Part shown: piece after piece, positions 1 to 8,453 of the stretch
Numbering within the stretch: position 1 is the first letter of the stretch
Layout of the letters: every line of letters begins with the position of its first letter
NCBI RefSeq assembly: GCF_030580935.1
Contig: NZ_JAUQOM010000002.1
Coordinates: 62,001-126,000 of the forward strand
Reading direction: 5' to 3'
From: Sphingobium cyanobacteriorum
GTDB taxonomy: Bacteria > Pseudomonadota > Alphaproteobacteria > Sphingomonadales > Sphingomonadaceae
Length of the DNA stretch: 64,000 nucleotides
The notes under the pieces: model-generated
The model's input: only the letters and a program-made list of their open reading frames with translations
Told to the model about the DNA's origin: nothing
Database searches by the model: none
Position numbers and translations under genes: made by a program

Positions 1-175
1 GTGCGAGCTGTGCATCCTGTTCGAGCGGGCGCGTGATGTCGCGCAATTCGCCATCCACCCGCGCGGCGATCGCCGCCTTGGCCAGGCCCGGCCCGATCGC
101 CGCTGCAATGTCCGCCGGGGTAGTGCCGGGCGCGACTTCGCGCACGGAACCGTCGGGCAGGGTGATCTTGAGCAT
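1..175 (-). CDS. thrS: threonyl-tRNA synthetase, N-terminal fragment
   Basis: Reading the minus strand from the ATG at 175 gives [17 protein letters not shown] followed by [17 protein letters not shown]. This is the start of the TGS domain that opens bacterial threonyl-tRNA synthetases. The enzyme charges tRNA(Thr) with threonine in the cytoplasm. Only about 58 codons lie in the window, and the editing, catalytic and anticodon-binding domains are beyond the left edge, so the assignment rests on the TGS sequence alone. A TTGACA-16-TAAGGG promoter candidate lies about 70 bases upstream. The gene diverges from the exbD-like gene. Confidence 0.85.
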   Translation of the reverse strand, partial: MLKITLPDGSVREVAPGTTPADIAAAIGPGLAKAAIAARVDGELRDITRPLEQDAQLA

Positions 176-242
176 GGCGGACAAGGGACGGGACTTTCTG
201 TGACTATGGGCATGTCGCGCGGCCGGAAATTGCCGCGCCTTC

Positions 243-270
243 CCCTTAAATGGGCGGTCGGCGCTGTCAA
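243..270 (-). promoter_or_regulatory. candidate promoter of thrS
   Basis: On the minus strand, TTGACA (265-270) is followed after 16 bases by TAAGGG (243-248). The -35 matches consensus exactly and the -10 is weak. The same TAAGGG hexamer lies downstream of a TTGACG before rpsT. The spacing to the thrS ATG allows a leader of about 60 bases. Confidence 0.4.
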
Positions 271-281
271 TAGAAGGGCTA

Positions 282-310
282 TTGCCAACTGTGGCCAAGA
301 CGCGCATGAT
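282..310 (+). promoter_or_regulatory. candidate promoter of the exbD-like gene
   Basis: TTGCCA (282-287) and CATGAT (305-310) are separated by 17 bases, about 40 bases before the exbD ATG. The -35 has five of six consensus bases and the -10 four of six. This is a motif match only. Confidence 0.3.
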
Positions 311-351
311 CCATGTGTTGTTATATCATATTTCAACAGAGGGAGGAACTT

Positions 352-789
352 ATGGCCTTGCGCTTGGCAACCCCCAATGGCCGCGACGCGGATGTACCGA
401 TGGGCGAGATGAACACGACGCCGCTGATCGACGTGATGCTGGTGCTGCTGATCATGTTCATCCTCACCATCCCGATCCAGACCCACAGCGTGGGCATCGA
501 CTTGCCCCAGACCCCGGTGACGCCGCAGCAACCGATGCCCGATCCGGTCAAGAACAAGGTCGGCGTCGATGCCGATGGCGTGATTCGCTGGAACGGCGCG
601 GCGGTCGACCGGCTGACGCTGCGCCAATATCTCGCCGCGACGCAGCGGATGCCGGTCGAGCCGGAATTGCAGTTCCAGCCCGATGCCGCCGCCCGCTATC
701 TGGCGGTCGACGAAGTGCTGGCCGACATCAAGCGGTCGGGCGTGACCAAGCTGGGCTTCGTCGGCAACGAGCGATATGGCAACTTCTGA
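352..789 (+). CDS. ExbD/TolR-family biopolymer transport protein
   Basis: A 145-residue protein with one N-terminal membrane helix (about residues 25-43) and a periplasmic domain. The motif MNTTPLIDVMLVLLIMFI carries the conserved proton-channel aspartate (D27) typical of ExbD/TolR. These proteins join ExbB/TolQ to couple the proton motive force to TonB or TolA. The ATG at 352 was chosen because GGGAGG lies 6 bases upstream and the family motif starts soon after; an upstream in-frame start would add 13 unlikely residues. No exbB, tonB or tolA is adjacent, so its partner must be encoded elsewhere. ExbD against TolR cannot be settled here, but the short periplasmic part favours ExbD. Confidence 0.85.
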   Translation: MALRLATPNGRDADVPMGEMNTTPLIDVMLVLLIMFILTIPIQTHSVGIDLPQTPVTPQQPMPDPVKNKVGVDADGVIRWNGAAVDRLTLRQYLAATQRMPVEPELQFQPDAAARYLAVDEVLADIKRSGVTKLGFVGNERYGNF

Positions 790-810
790 TAGCAGGTTGA
801 GGCGCGCGCC

Positions 811-1176
811 TCACAGGGACAGCAGGCGTGCGTCGTCTCCCAGCTTTTGCATCAGGCTGACCGGGCCACCCGTCTCGATCCCGGCGGGCAGGTCGACCGC
901 GCTCAGCCCGACCAGCGCCAGGCCGCTCTGGCAGGCGATCAGGGTGACGCCCAGCGCCCGCGCATCGTCCAGCAGCGTGGCCAGATCGGGCATGCCCGCA
1001 GCCCGATGCGCGGCATCGCGCGGCGCGGAGATCGGGGCGCGCAGCAGCGCTACGGCGTCCAGTTGCAGAAAAACGGTTGCATCGCCGCCCAGCGCCGCCT
1101 GCGCCGCCGCCAGCACCAGTGCGCCGCGCAGCCGCTCCGCATCGGCCGTCACGACGATGATCGTCAGGGCGCGCAT
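811..1176 (-). CDS. DsrE-family protein
   Basis: A 121-residue protein beginning MRALTIIVVTADAERLRGAL. The Rossmann-like small fold, with alternating hydrophobic strands and Ala-rich helices, resembles the DsrE/TusD family of sulfur-relay and persulfide-handling proteins. The internal start at 1176 was chosen because upstream codons read antisense-like Arg-rich sequence from the next gene's frame. It overlaps the 3' end of the MoeB-like gene by 13 bases, so the two are probably translationally coupled. A sulfur-carrier role would fit beside an E1-like adenylating enzyme, but that is inference. One cysteine (in LIACQSG) could carry a persulfide. Confidence 0.65.
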   Translation of the reverse strand: MRALTIIVVTADAERLRGALVLAAAQAALGGDATVFLQLDAVALLRAPISAPRDAAHRAAGMPDLATLLDDARALGVTLIACQSGLALVGLSAVDLPAGIETGGPVSLMQKLGDDARLLSL

Positions 1177-1931
1177 AATTCTATGGCGCAGACCGCGCAG
1201 CCGGGGTCTTTCGCCACATCGATCGTGCGGAACCGCATCGAAAGCAGGTCGGCGATCAGCAACCGCCCGGCCATGTCCGTGCCGAAGGGCACCAGCGCGC
1301 GGATCACCTCCAGCGCGGCCAGGCTGCCGATCGCGCCGGTCAGCGCGCCGATGACGCCGGTTTCGGCGCAATTGCGTTCCGGTGCATCCTGCGGCGCGCC
1401 GACCAGGCAGCGATAGCAGGGCTTGTCGGCTTCCCATCCGCGATAGGTGGACAACTGCCCCTCGAACGGGCCGACCGCTGCCGACACCAGGGGTATGCGC
1501 AACCGCTGCGCTGCATCCGCGACGGTCAGGCGGGTGTCGAAATTGTCGCAGCCGTCCAGCACCACATCCGCTTCGCGCAGGATCAGGTCGGCATTGCCCG
1601 CGTCGATCCGGGCGTTGATCGGGACCAGCTTCACATCGGGATTGATCCGTGCCACCGCCGCCATCGCGGCTTCCGCCTTGGGCGCGCCGACATCGGCGGT
1701 GCCGAACAAGATCTGCCGTTGCAGGTTGGACAGGGCAACGGCGTCATCGTCGATGACCCGGATCGTGCCGATGCCCGCTGCGGCCAGATAGAGGATTGCG
1801 GGGCTGCCGATGCCGCCCGCGCCGATCACGGCCACGTCCGCTGACCGCAGCCGCGCCTGCCCCGCGCCGCCGATCTCCTTGAGGACGATATGCCGGGCAT
1901 AGCGCTCCAGTTGCTCGTCGGTCAGCATCAT
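1164..1931 (-). CDS. moeB: MoeB/ThiF/HesA-family E1-like adenylyltransferase
   Basis: A 255-residue protein. The N-terminal part reads DEQLERYARHIVLKEIGG, then the nucleotide-binding loop VIGAGGIGSP (about residues 35-44), typical of E1-like enzymes. These adenylate the C-terminal glycine of ubiquitin-like sulfur carriers such as MoaD or ThiS for molybdopterin or thiamine synthesis. CYRC near residue 171 and a C-terminal CAVC form the expected zinc site. There is no C-terminal rhodanese domain. It lies in the minus-strand operon after dut (5-base gap) and overlaps the DsrE-like gene. Whether the partner is MoaD or ThiS cannot be told from sequence, so the symbol is provisional. Confidence 0.8.
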   Translation of the reverse strand: MMLTDEQLERYARHIVLKEIGGAGQARLRSADVAVIGAGGIGSPAILYLAAAGIGTIRVIDDDAVALSNLQRQILFGTADVGAPKAEAAMAAVARINPDVKLVPINARIDAGNADLILREADVVLDGCDNFDTRLTVADAAQRLRIPLVSAAVGPFEGQLSTYRGWEADKPCYRCLVGAPQDAPERNCAETGVIGALTGAIGSLAALEVIRALVPFGTDMAGRLLIADLLSMRFRTIDVAKDPGCAVCAIELCAP

Positions 1932-1936
1932 GGGCG

Positions 1937-2392
1937 TTACACTCCTGTCGAACCGAAGCCGCCCTGCCCCCGGACGGTGTCATCCAGGCTATCGACTTCC
2001 GCGAAGCTGGCAAGCTGCACCGGCGCGACCACCAGTTGCGCGATCCGGTCACCGCGCGCGATTGCGAAGGGGGCATCGCCCAGATTGATGAGGATGATCT
2101 TCAATTCGCCGCGATAATCGGCATCGATCGTGCCGGGCGTGTTGGGCAGGCTGATGCCATGTTTGAGCGCCAGGCCGGACCGGGGACGCACCTGCACCTC
2201 ATAGCCTTGTGGAATGGCCATGGCGAAGCCCGTCGCCACGGCATGGCGGCCGCCCGGCGCGAGCACCAGTTCCTCGGCCGCCACCACGTCCATGCCCGCC
2301 GCATGAGCGGTGGCATAGGCGGGGACGGGCAGGCCTTCGCCATGGGGCAGGCGCTTGATCTGGATTTCAATCGGCGGAAGGGGCGAGGACAT
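1937..2392 (-). CDS. dut: deoxyuridine 5'-triphosphate nucleotidohydrolase
   Basis: A 151-residue homotrimeric-type dUTPase, which hydrolyses dUTP to dUMP and pyrophosphate, keeping uracil out of DNA and feeding dTMP synthesis. The family motifs appear in order: AAGMDVVA (motif 1), [13 protein letters not shown] (motif 2), [13 protein letters not shown] with the catalytic aspartate (motif 3), [10 protein letters not shown] (motif 4) and the C-terminal P-loop-like GQGGFGSTG (motif 5). The start at 2392 ([10 protein letters not shown]) was preferred over one five codons upstream because it fits family length. It overlaps the 3' end of coaBC by 26 bases. Confidence 0.95.
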   Translation of the reverse strand: MSSPLPPIEIQIKRLPHGEGLPVPAYATAHAAGMDVVAAEELVLAPGGRHAVATGFAMAIPQGYEVQVRPRSGLALKHGISLPNTPGTIDADYRGELKIILINLGDAPFAIARGDRIAQLVVAPVQLASFAEVDSLDDTVRGQGGFGSTGV

Positions 2393-3641
2393 GGGCGACC
2401 TTTGCAATGAGTTTGTCGGCGACCGCGCCTTTGGGCAGGGTCGGCCAGGATTCGATGCCGGCGGCGGTGACGATCTGAACGGCGTTGGCGTCGCCGCCCA
2501 TCACGTCGCCCGACACGTCGTTGGCGACGATCCAGTCCGCGCCCTTCTTCGCCAGCTTGGCCTGGGCATGGGCGGCGATCTGCTGCGTTTCGGCGGCGAA
2601 GCCGACCAGTAGCGCGGGGCGATTGGCGTGATGGCCCAGGGTCGCGAGAATGTCCGGGTTCTCGACCAGGGCGAGCGGGGCGGGCTGGCCGGAGCCGTCC
2701 TTCTTGATCTTCTGGCCGGCGGCATCGGCGGCGCGCCAGTCGGCGACGGCCGCAACCATGATCGCGGCGTCGGCGGGCAAGGCGGCCTCGACCGCAGCCA
2801 GCATCTGCCGCGCGGTTTCGACATCGATACGGGTCACGCCGGCAGGCGTGGGCAGATGCACTGGCCCTGCCACCAGCGTCACCCGCGCGCCGGCCCTTGC
2901 GGCGGCGGCGGCGATGGCGAAGCCCTGCTTGCCCGATGATCGATTGGCGATGTAGCGTACCGGGTCGATCGGCTCATGCGTCGGCCCGGCGGTGATGAGG
3001 ATATGGCGGCCCTTAAGGGAGCCGTTCGTTTCGCGCGGGTCGGGAACCGACCGCGCATCGCTGGCGAAATCGGGCTGGTCCGCCAGCGGATCGACGCTGC
3101 GCGGCATCGCCAGCAGGCGTTCGATCTCCGCCGCGATTGTCTCCGGTTCCGGCAGTCGCCCCTTGCCATATTCGCCGCAGGCCATTTCGCCATCCTCCGG
3201 CGTCATGATGTGGACGCCATCGGCATGGAGCCGCTCCAGATTGCGCTGCGTTGCCTTGTGATGCCACATGCGCACATTCATCGCCGGCACCGCCAGCACC
3301 GGCTTGTCGGTGGCCAGCAGCAGCGTGGTGGCCAGATCGTCGGCAATGCCGTTCGCCATCTTCGCCAGGATATTCGCGGTCGCGGGTGCGACCACGACCA
3401 GATCGGCCTGGCGACTAAGCTGGATATGGCCGATTTCCTGTTCGTTCTTCAGGTCGAACAATTGGGTAAAGACATGATCCTCGGTCAGCACGCCAAGGCT
3501 GAGCGGCGTGACGAATTGCTGCGCCGACGCCGTCAACACCGCCCGCACCGCGATCCCGCGCTTGCGCAGCGTGCGCACCAGTTCGAGCGACTTATAGGCC
3601 GCAATACCGCCGGAGATGATGAGGAGGACGCGCTGGGTCAT
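2367..3641 (-). CDS. coaBC: bifunctional phosphopantothenoylcysteine decarboxylase/phosphopantothenate-cysteine ligase
   Basis: A 424-residue fusion that makes 4'-phosphopantetheine from phosphopantothenate and cysteine in coenzyme A synthesis. The N-terminal flavoprotein CoaC part (about residues 1-180) opens with [19 protein letters not shown] and has [10 protein letters not shown] (the PXMNXXMW-type substrate motif) and a C-G-E-Y-G loop. The CoaB part (about 210-424) has [20 protein letters not shown] followed by SGKQG, and the lysine motif KIKKDG. A linker of roughly 30 residues rich in D, S and R joins them. The gene starts 4 bases inside the end of the upstream nucleotidyltransferase and overlaps dut downstream, so the operon is tightly packed. 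Confidence 0.95.
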   Translation of the reverse strand: MTQRVLLIISGGIAAYKSLELVRTLRKRGIAVRAVLTASAQQFVTPLSLGVLTEDHVFTQLFDLKNEQEIGHIQLSRQADLVVVAPATANILAKMANGIADDLATTLLLATDKPVLAVPAMNVRMWHHKATQRNLERLHADGVHIMTPEDGEMACGEYGKGRLPEPETIAAEIERLLAMPRSVDPLADQPDFASDARSVPDPRETNGSLKGRHILITAGPTHEPIDPVRYIANRSSGKQGFAIAAAAARAGARVTLVAGPVHLPTPAGVTRIDVETARQMLAAVEAALPADAAIMVAAVADWRAADAAGQKIKKDGSGQPAPLALVENPDILATLGHHANRPALLVGFAAETQQIAAHAQAKLAKKGADWIVANDVSGDVMGGDANAVQIVTAAGIESWPTLPKGAVADKLIAKVAHVLAPSAD

Positions 3642-4471
3642 GGCATCGGTGCATATCGCCGGATTGCCACTCGGAAAAGCGCTTCCGCTGCTTCCTTGGC
3701 ATTATGGTTCAATGTCTTGCTGCGCGGCGCGAATATGTCGCGCGCCGTAGTGAACTCGGAATCGACGAAATTGCGAATGGGACCGGGCAACGGCGCACTC
3801 CCCATTTCTTTCGATGTTGCCTTCAGCTCGATCAGTTCGGATGTAATGCTGGCCACCTCTACCGGTGGTTGGCATTGCGCCATCAATGTCGGGAAATGCA
3901 TGGGGGCGACACCTGCGTCCGGGTGAAGCCGCATCCATCGCAGCGCGGCTGCCGGGCGCAGGGCATAGAATAGCTTCTTCAACGCAACGTCTTTATCGTC
4001 AGAAAAATAGGCTTTTCGCTGACCTTCGCCCAAATGCAGATAATGGCGTGCAACGGCATCGCGATCCGTGAAGCGGCGGGCCAGGTCCAGCAATTCTTCG
4101 CGCATCCAAGGATCGCCGCGATAGGCGATAGGCGACGTTAGCCACTCGATGACGACGGCATTGCCCTTGAGCAGCAATTTTATCGCCTTGCCCAAATCCC
4201 AGCCGTTCACGTCCAGATCGCCTTCGAGCGGTGTTTCGATCACGTCCCGACGAACCCAAGGTGACAGATAATCATCCACCTGCCGCACAAACAGGAAGCG
4301 GCAGTCATAGTCGCTGTCCGGCGATGGAAAGCCCCACGCCCGGCTACCGCTTTCGATGGCCCAGGCTATCACAACGTGATCATCGATTTCGATGGCGTCC
4401 AAGCGGGCATCGATCTGCTTAACCGTCACCGGATCAAAGCTGGCAGGAATGGTTCTGATATGGTTGTCCAT
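3638..4471 (-). CDS. RlaP/YcgL-like predicted nucleotidyltransferase
   Basis: A 277-residue protein of the DNA polymerase beta superfamily. The signature GSRAWGFPSPDSDYD supplies G42-S43 and the metal-binding D54 and D56. The spacing and following region (RFLFVR, then YLSPW) match the RlaP/YcgL (COG3541-type) group, whose members are often linked to RNA repair; the substrate here is unknown. It lies between ubiB (6-base gap) and coaBC (4-base overlap), so it is cotranscribed with housekeeping genes rather than an RNA ligase. Its codon use and GC content are slightly lower than the flanking genes, which could mean later acquisition. Confidence 0.75.
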   Translation of the reverse strand: MDNHIRTIPASFDPVTVKQIDARLDAIEIDDHVVIAWAIESGSRAWGFPSPDSDYDCRFLFVRQVDDYLSPWVRRDVIETPLEGDLDVNGWDLGKAIKLLLKGNAVVIEWLTSPIAYRGDPWMREELLDLARRFTDRDAVARHYLHLGEGQRKAYFSDDKDVALKKLFYALRPAAALRWMRLHPDAGVAPMHFPTLMAQCQPPVEVASITSELIELKATSKEMGSAPLPGPIRNFVDSEFTTARDIFAPRSKTLNHNAKEAAEALFRVAIRRYAPMP

Positions 4472-4477
4472 CCGCTG

Positions 4478-6016
4478 TCAGATAGCGGATGCCAGCCACA
4501 TCACGCCAGCCCCCGCCGCCGCCGCGACCGCCGCCACCAGCGCATAGCGCCAGCCGCCGCCCACGCGGATCAGTTTGATTTCGCTCAACGGGGGCGGGGG
4601 CGGGGCGCCGCCCTTTTCGGGGAAGGCGTCCTCGATCCGCTTCACCAGCCCCGGCAGCCGTTGCAGCGTGCGCCAGTTTTCGATCAGCGTATCGGCGGCC
4701 TTCGCCTCCGGCCCCAGCTCGTCGCGCAGCCAGTTCTTCACATAGGGGCCGCTGGTTTCCCACAGGTTGATGTCGGGGTCCAGCGCGGTCGCCACGCCCT
4801 CCACCATCACCATCGTCTTTTGCAGCAGCAGCAGATGCGGCTGGGTCTGCATGTCGAAATCGCGGGTGATGGCGAACAGCCCGTCCAGCATCCCGCCGAC
4901 CGACAATTCGCGCACCGGCTTGCCGCGCATCGGTTCGCCCACGGCGCGCAGGGCGGTGGCGAATTCGGCGACATTATGATGGGCGGGCACATATTGCGCC
5001 TCGAAATGGATTTCCGCCACGCGCTTGTAGTTGCCGGTGATCAGGCCGTAGAGAATTTCCGCCAGCCACATGCGCGCGCGCCGGTCGATCCGGCCCATGA
5101 TGCCGAAGTCGATCGCGACGATATCGCCATCGGGGCAGACGAACAGATTGCCCTGATGCATGTCGGCATGGAAGAAGCCTTCGGCGATCGCCTGCCGCAA
5201 AAAGGCGTTGACCAGCCGGGCAGCCAGATCCTTCACATCATGGCCCGCCGCGATCAGGCCGTCGCGATCGGCGATCTTGATGCCGTCGATCCACGCCATC
5301 GTCATGACCTTGCCGGTCGTGCGGTCCCAGTCGATCGCGGGGATGCGGTATCCTGGCATCGCCTCCATCGCTTCGGCCAGTTCCGACGCCGACGCCGCCT
5401 CGCGCCGCAAATCCAGTTCGCGCGCGGTCCAGCGCTTCATGTTGGCGATCACCAATCGCGGGCGCAGCCGGGCGATTTCGCCGCCCAGCATCTCGACATG
5501 GGCGGCGGCCCATTCATAGGTCTGGATGTCCCGATTGAACTTTTCGATCACGCCGGGACGGATCACCTTGACCGCCACGTCGCGGCCATCGATGGTGAGC
5601 GCGCGATGCACCTGCGCGATCGATGCGGCGCCGACCGGCACTTCGTCGAAGCGGCTGTATATCTGCTCCAGCGGCCGCCCGAAACTCTGCTCGATCTGCG
5701 CGCGGATCGTGTCGAACGGCACGGGAGGCAGGGCGTCCTGCAACCGCAACAGGTCGTTTGCGGCATGATCGCCGACCAGGTCGGGCCGGGTCGCCAGCGT
5801 CTGGCCCAGCTTGATCGCGGCCGGGCCGATCGCCTGGAAGGCGTCGGCATAGCGTGGCTGCTTGGGCACGCGCGCACCGAACCGGGCGATGCGGACCAGG
5901 CGACGCACCGGGCCGGGGGTCAGCGGATCACGCTCGATCCCGGTCAGCGCGCCATGCCGCGCCAGCGTCCGGCCCCATTTCAGGAGGCGCCAGATATGGG
6001 TGATGTGGGACGTCAT
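4478..6016 (-). CDS. ubiB: UbiB-family atypical kinase/ATPase for ubiquinone biosynthesis
   Basis: A 512-residue ABC1/ADCK/UbiB protein. It shows the KxGQ motif in AAIKLGQTLATRPDLVG (about residues 65-81), the Ala-rich loop before IAQVHRA, the lysine strand DVAVKVIRPG, the catalytic loop HADMHQGNLF and the metal site AIDFGIMGR. The C-terminus ends in one hydrophobic helix (about 489-511), consistent with membrane association. UbiB supports the hydroxylation steps of coenzyme Q synthesis, probably by ATP-driven extraction of lipid intermediates. It follows ubiE by 7 bases in the same operon. Confidence 0.95.
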   Translation of the reverse strand: MTSHITHIWRLLKWGRTLARHGALTGIERDPLTPGPVRRLVRIARFGARVPKQPRYADAFQAIGPAAIKLGQTLATRPDLVGDHAANDLLRLQDALPPVPFDTIRAQIEQSFGRPLEQIYSRFDEVPVGAASIAQVHRALTIDGRDVAVKVIRPGVIEKFNRDIQTYEWAAAHVEMLGGEIARLRPRLVIANMKRWTARELDLRREAASASELAEAMEAMPGYRIPAIDWDRTTGKVMTMAWIDGIKIADRDGLIAAGHDVKDLAARLVNAFLRQAIAEGFFHADMHQGNLFVCPDGDIVAIDFGIMGRIDRRARMWLAEILYGLITGNYKRVAEIHFEAQYVPAHHNVAEFATALRAVGEPMRGKPVRELSVGGMLDGLFAITRDFDMQTQPHLLLLQKTMVMVEGVATALDPDINLWETSGPYVKNWLRDELGPEAKAADTLIENWRTLQRLPGLVKRIEDAFPEKGGAPPPPPLSEIKLIRVGGGWRYALVAAVAAAAGAGVMWLASAI

Positions 6017-6023
6017 GCGGGCT

Positions 6024-6755
6024 TCAAATCTTCCAGCCGCTATGGATCGCCACCAGCCCGCCCAATATCGGCTCGACCTTCGTGTTCACGAAGCCCGCGT
6101 CGCGGATCATCCCTTCGAATTTGGGCATGGGCGGGAAGCGGCGGATCGATTCGATCAGATAGCGATAGCTGTCGGCGTCATTGGCGAACAGCTTGCCCAG
6201 TTGCGGCACCAGTCTGTGCGAATAAACGTCATACACGTCCGAAAAGCCGGGCCAGGTGGTGGTCGAAAATTCCAGGCAGAAGAAGCGCCCGCCATATTTG
6301 AGCACGCGATGCGCCTCGGCCAGGGCCTTGTCGATATGGGTCACGTTGCGGATGCCGAAGGCGATCGTATAGGCGTCGAACGCGCGGTCGCCAAAGGTCA
6401 GCTCTTCCGCATTCTGTTCCGACCAGATCAGCCCGTCATAGCCTTTCTTCTGCGCCCGCTCGACGCCCACGGCGAGCATTTGCGGGTTGATGTCGGATAC
6501 GGTGACATGCGCGCCATATTTGTGCATCCTAAACGCGATGTCGCCGGTGCCGCCCGCCATGTCGAGGATCTGCTCGCCGGCGCGGGGTTTTACCCGGCGG
6601 ACGAACTGGTCCTTCCACAGCCGGTGCGCGCCGCCGGACATGGCGTCGTTCATCAGGTCATATTTCGCCGCGACATTGGAAAAGACTTCGCGGACCATGC
6701 CCTGCTTTGCAGCGGCATCGACGTCGCGATAGCCGAAGGATGCTGTGTCGTTCAT
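6024..6755 (-). CDS. ubiE: bifunctional demethylmenaquinone/2-polyprenyl-6-methoxybenzoquinol C-methyltransferase
   Basis: A 243-residue class I SAM methyltransferase that adds the C-methyl group to the ubiquinone ring. SAM motif I reads ILDMAGGTGDIAFRM and the UbiE signature YDLMNDAMSGGAHRLWKD is present, as is the later FGIRNVTHIDKAL block. The ATG at 6755 has AGAGGA just upstream and yields the usual length; an upstream in-frame ATG would add 14 atypical residues. It heads the operon ubiE-ubiB-nucleotidyltransferase-coaBC-dut and diverges from mutM, a common alphaproteobacterial arrangement. Confidence 0.95.
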   Translation of the reverse strand: MNDTASFGYRDVDAAAKQGMVREVFSNVAAKYDLMNDAMSGGAHRLWKDQFVRRVKPRAGEQILDMAGGTGDIAFRMHKYGAHVTVSDINPQMLAVGVERAQKKGYDGLIWSEQNAEELTFGDRAFDAYTIAFGIRNVTHIDKALAEAHRVLKYGGRFFCLEFSTTTWPGFSDVYDVYSHRLVPQLGKLFANDADSYRYLIESIRRFPPMPKFEGMIRDAGFVNTKVEPILGGLVAIHSGWKI

Positions 6756-6837
6756 GGAGAAGTCCTCTAGACAGAGATTGCGCGCCATTCCAGCCATGAA
6801 GCTGGTTATTCTCCTCCCGCTTTCCTAGATGTCCTTC

Positions 6838-7650
6838 ATGCCGGAACTTCCCGAAGTCGAAACCACCGTCGCGGGCCTGCGGTCCGTTCTGCAGGGCAGC
6901 GTGCTGACGCGGGTGGAGCCGCGCCGCGCCGACCTGCGCTTTCCGATCCCGGTCGACCTGCGCCAGCGGATGACCGGCGCGACCGTGACGGGCCTGTCGC
7001 GTCGCGCCAAATATGGCCTGATCGAAACCGATCGCGGCGACATGATGATCTTTCACCTCGGCATGTCGGGCCGCTGGCGAATCGACCCGGCGGAGATCGG
7101 GACGCATGATCATCTGCTGCTGGAAACGGCCGGCGGGCGCGTGCTGGCGCTCAACGATCCGCGCCGCTTCGGTTCGATCGATCTGGTGCGGACGGAGGCG
7201 TGGCAGGCCTATGCCCCCTTCACCCGCATGGGGCCGGAGCCGCTGGGACCCGCCTTCGACGTGGCGATGCTCGCCGCCGCGCTCAAGGGCAAGGCGACCT
7301 CGATCAAGGCGGCCCTGCTCGACCAGCGCGTCGTTGCCGGGCTGGGCAATATCTATGTCTGCGAAGCACTGAACATGGCGGGCATCGCGCCGACTCGCCC
7401 GGCGGGGAAGATCGGCCGGCCCCGACTCGCCCTGCTGGTCGCGGCGATTCGCGATGTGCTGTCGGCCGCGATCGTGGCGGGCGGCTCCACCCTGCGTGAT
7501 TATGCCCGGCCCGATGGCGAACTGGGCTATTTTTCCAAACAATGGCGCGTATATGGGCGCGAAGGCGAATCCTGCCCGTGTGGCGGCGCGGTCCAGCGCC
7601 GGATCGACGGCGGGCGATCCACCTTTTTCTGCGCGCAATGCCAGAAATAG
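6838..7650 (+). CDS. mutM: formamidopyrimidine-DNA glycosylase
   Basis: A 270-residue Fpg/MutM base-excision repair enzyme that removes 8-oxoguanine and ring-opened purines and nicks the abasic site. The start at 6838 gives MPELPEVET, placing the catalytic Pro2 and Glu3 right after the processed methionine; an ATG three codons earlier would bury them and is rejected. The helix-two-turn-helix region includes AGLGNIYVCEAL, and the C-terminal zinc finger is formed by CPCGG and CAQC at the end. The gene diverges from ubiE across an 82-base gap. Confidence 0.97.
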   Translation: MPELPEVETTVAGLRSVLQGSVLTRVEPRRADLRFPIPVDLRQRMTGATVTGLSRRAKYGLIETDRGDMMIFHLGMSGRWRIDPAEIGTHDHLLLETAGGRVLALNDPRRFGSIDLVRTEAWQAYAPFTRMGPEPLGPAFDVAMLAAALKGKATSIKAALLDQRVVAGLGNIYVCEALNMAGIAPTRPAGKIGRPRLALLVAAIRDVLSAAIVAGGSTLRDYARPDGELGYFSKQWRVYGREGESCPCGGAVQRRIDGGRSTFFCAQCQK

Positions 7651-7665
7651 CGCGGGTCCGGGTGG

Positions 7666-7694
7666 TTGACGCCTGCCGCGATCCCCTGTAAGGG
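7666..7694 (+). promoter_or_regulatory. candidate promoter of rpsT
   Basis: TTGACG (7666-7671) and TAAGGG (7689-7694) are separated by 17 bases, about 70 bases before the rpsT ATG. The -35 is strong and the -10 non-consensus, like the thrS candidate. AGAACCGAGGAAT before the ATG supplies the ribosome-binding site. Confidence 0.5.
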
Positions 7695-7766
7695 GCGCAC
7701 CTTCATGAGGCAGTCCGGTGTTCCGGTCAGTCTCCTCCCAAGATCTGACGAGAACCGAGGAATAGA

Positions 7767-8030
7767 ATGGCCAATACGCCGCAAGCCAAGAAGCGCATCC
7801 GCCGCAACGAACGTCGTGCCGCCATCAATGGCGCCCGCATCAGCCGGATTCGCACCCTGGTGAAGAAGGTGGAAGCCGCCATCACCGCCGGCGACAAGGA
7901 TGCCGCCGCTACCGCGCTTCAGACCGTGCAGCCTGAACTGGCCCGTGGCGTTGCCCGCGGCGTGCTGCACAAGAACACCGCCGCGCGCAAGTTCGGCCGC
8001 CTGACCAAGGCTGTCAGCGCGATCGCCTGA
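7767..8030 (+). CDS. rpsT: 30S ribosomal protein S20
   Basis: An 87-residue basic protein beginning [19 protein letters not shown], the signature of S20, which binds 16S rRNA early in small-subunit assembly. It contains the conserved [16 protein letters not shown] helix and a C-terminal [14 protein letters not shown] segment. It is a single-gene unit, with its own promoter candidate upstream and a strong hairpin terminator 25 bases after the stop. Its position directly before dnaA is characteristic of many alphaproteobacteria. Confidence 0.97.
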   Translation: MANTPQAKKRIRRNERRAAINGARISRIRTLVKKVEAAITAGDKDAAATALQTVQPELARGVARGVLHKNTAARKFGRLTKAVSAIA

Positions 8031-8054
8031 ACCCCCTGGGGTCATGACGGACGA

Positions 8055-8088
8055 AAAGGCCCGCTCCGGTCTGCCGGAGCGGGCCTTT
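8055..8088 (+). terminator. intrinsic terminator after rpsT
   Basis: A perfect 15-base-pair stem AAAGGCCCGCTCCGG / CCGGAGCGGGCCTTT (8055-8069 and 8074-8088) with loop TCTG. The 3' arm ends in TTT, followed by CGCCGTTTG. It is the strongest intrinsic terminator in the window and separates rpsT from dnaA. Confidence 0.85.
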
Positions 8089-8453
8089 CGCCGTTTGTTC
8101 ATCAATCGGTCATCTTTGTGCAATGACGCTTTTCCCGCGATTCGACGCGCTGCGGTATAAAATTGCCCAAATAAATGGCTGAAATCCGCCGGAAATTTCA
8201 TTCTCCTTCGATTTCGGCGGCTTTGCTGAGTCAACGGCTTTATTTCACTTTTTTGAACCGGACTGCCCTTGATCCGGCGAACCCCCCCTGTCTATTTTTG
8301 AACTCCGGCCACCGTCGAATCACCTTGAGGCGGCCGTCATGTGAGATCGTTTGTCGCATTGAACTCGGAAGGGCAGTGGCTTTTCCGATCGAGTGTCTTG
8401 CGTCGAATTTCCTGGCCGGACGGGGGGCGTTGTTGGTGGGGAATGCAAAGAAT
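8089..8453 (+). other. rpsT-dnaA intergenic region, dnaA 5' region
   Basis: About 365 bases, AT-richer than its surroundings (notably 8150-8260), without a convincing gene. A TTGATC-18-TATTTT pair (8269-8298) could be a weak dnaA promoter. I saw no TTATCCACA-type DnaA boxes, so there is no sign that this is the replication origin or a DnaA autoregulatory site. Confidence 0.4.

Noticed and set aside
4376-6301. 641-codon plus-strand frame opposite ubiB
   Set aside because: Complement of a clear UbiB gene; composition is typical of a shadow frame.
8031-8453. Possible oriC near dnaA
   Set aside because: The gap is AT-richer but lacks DnaA boxes of the TTATCCACA type, so it is recorded only as a 5' region.
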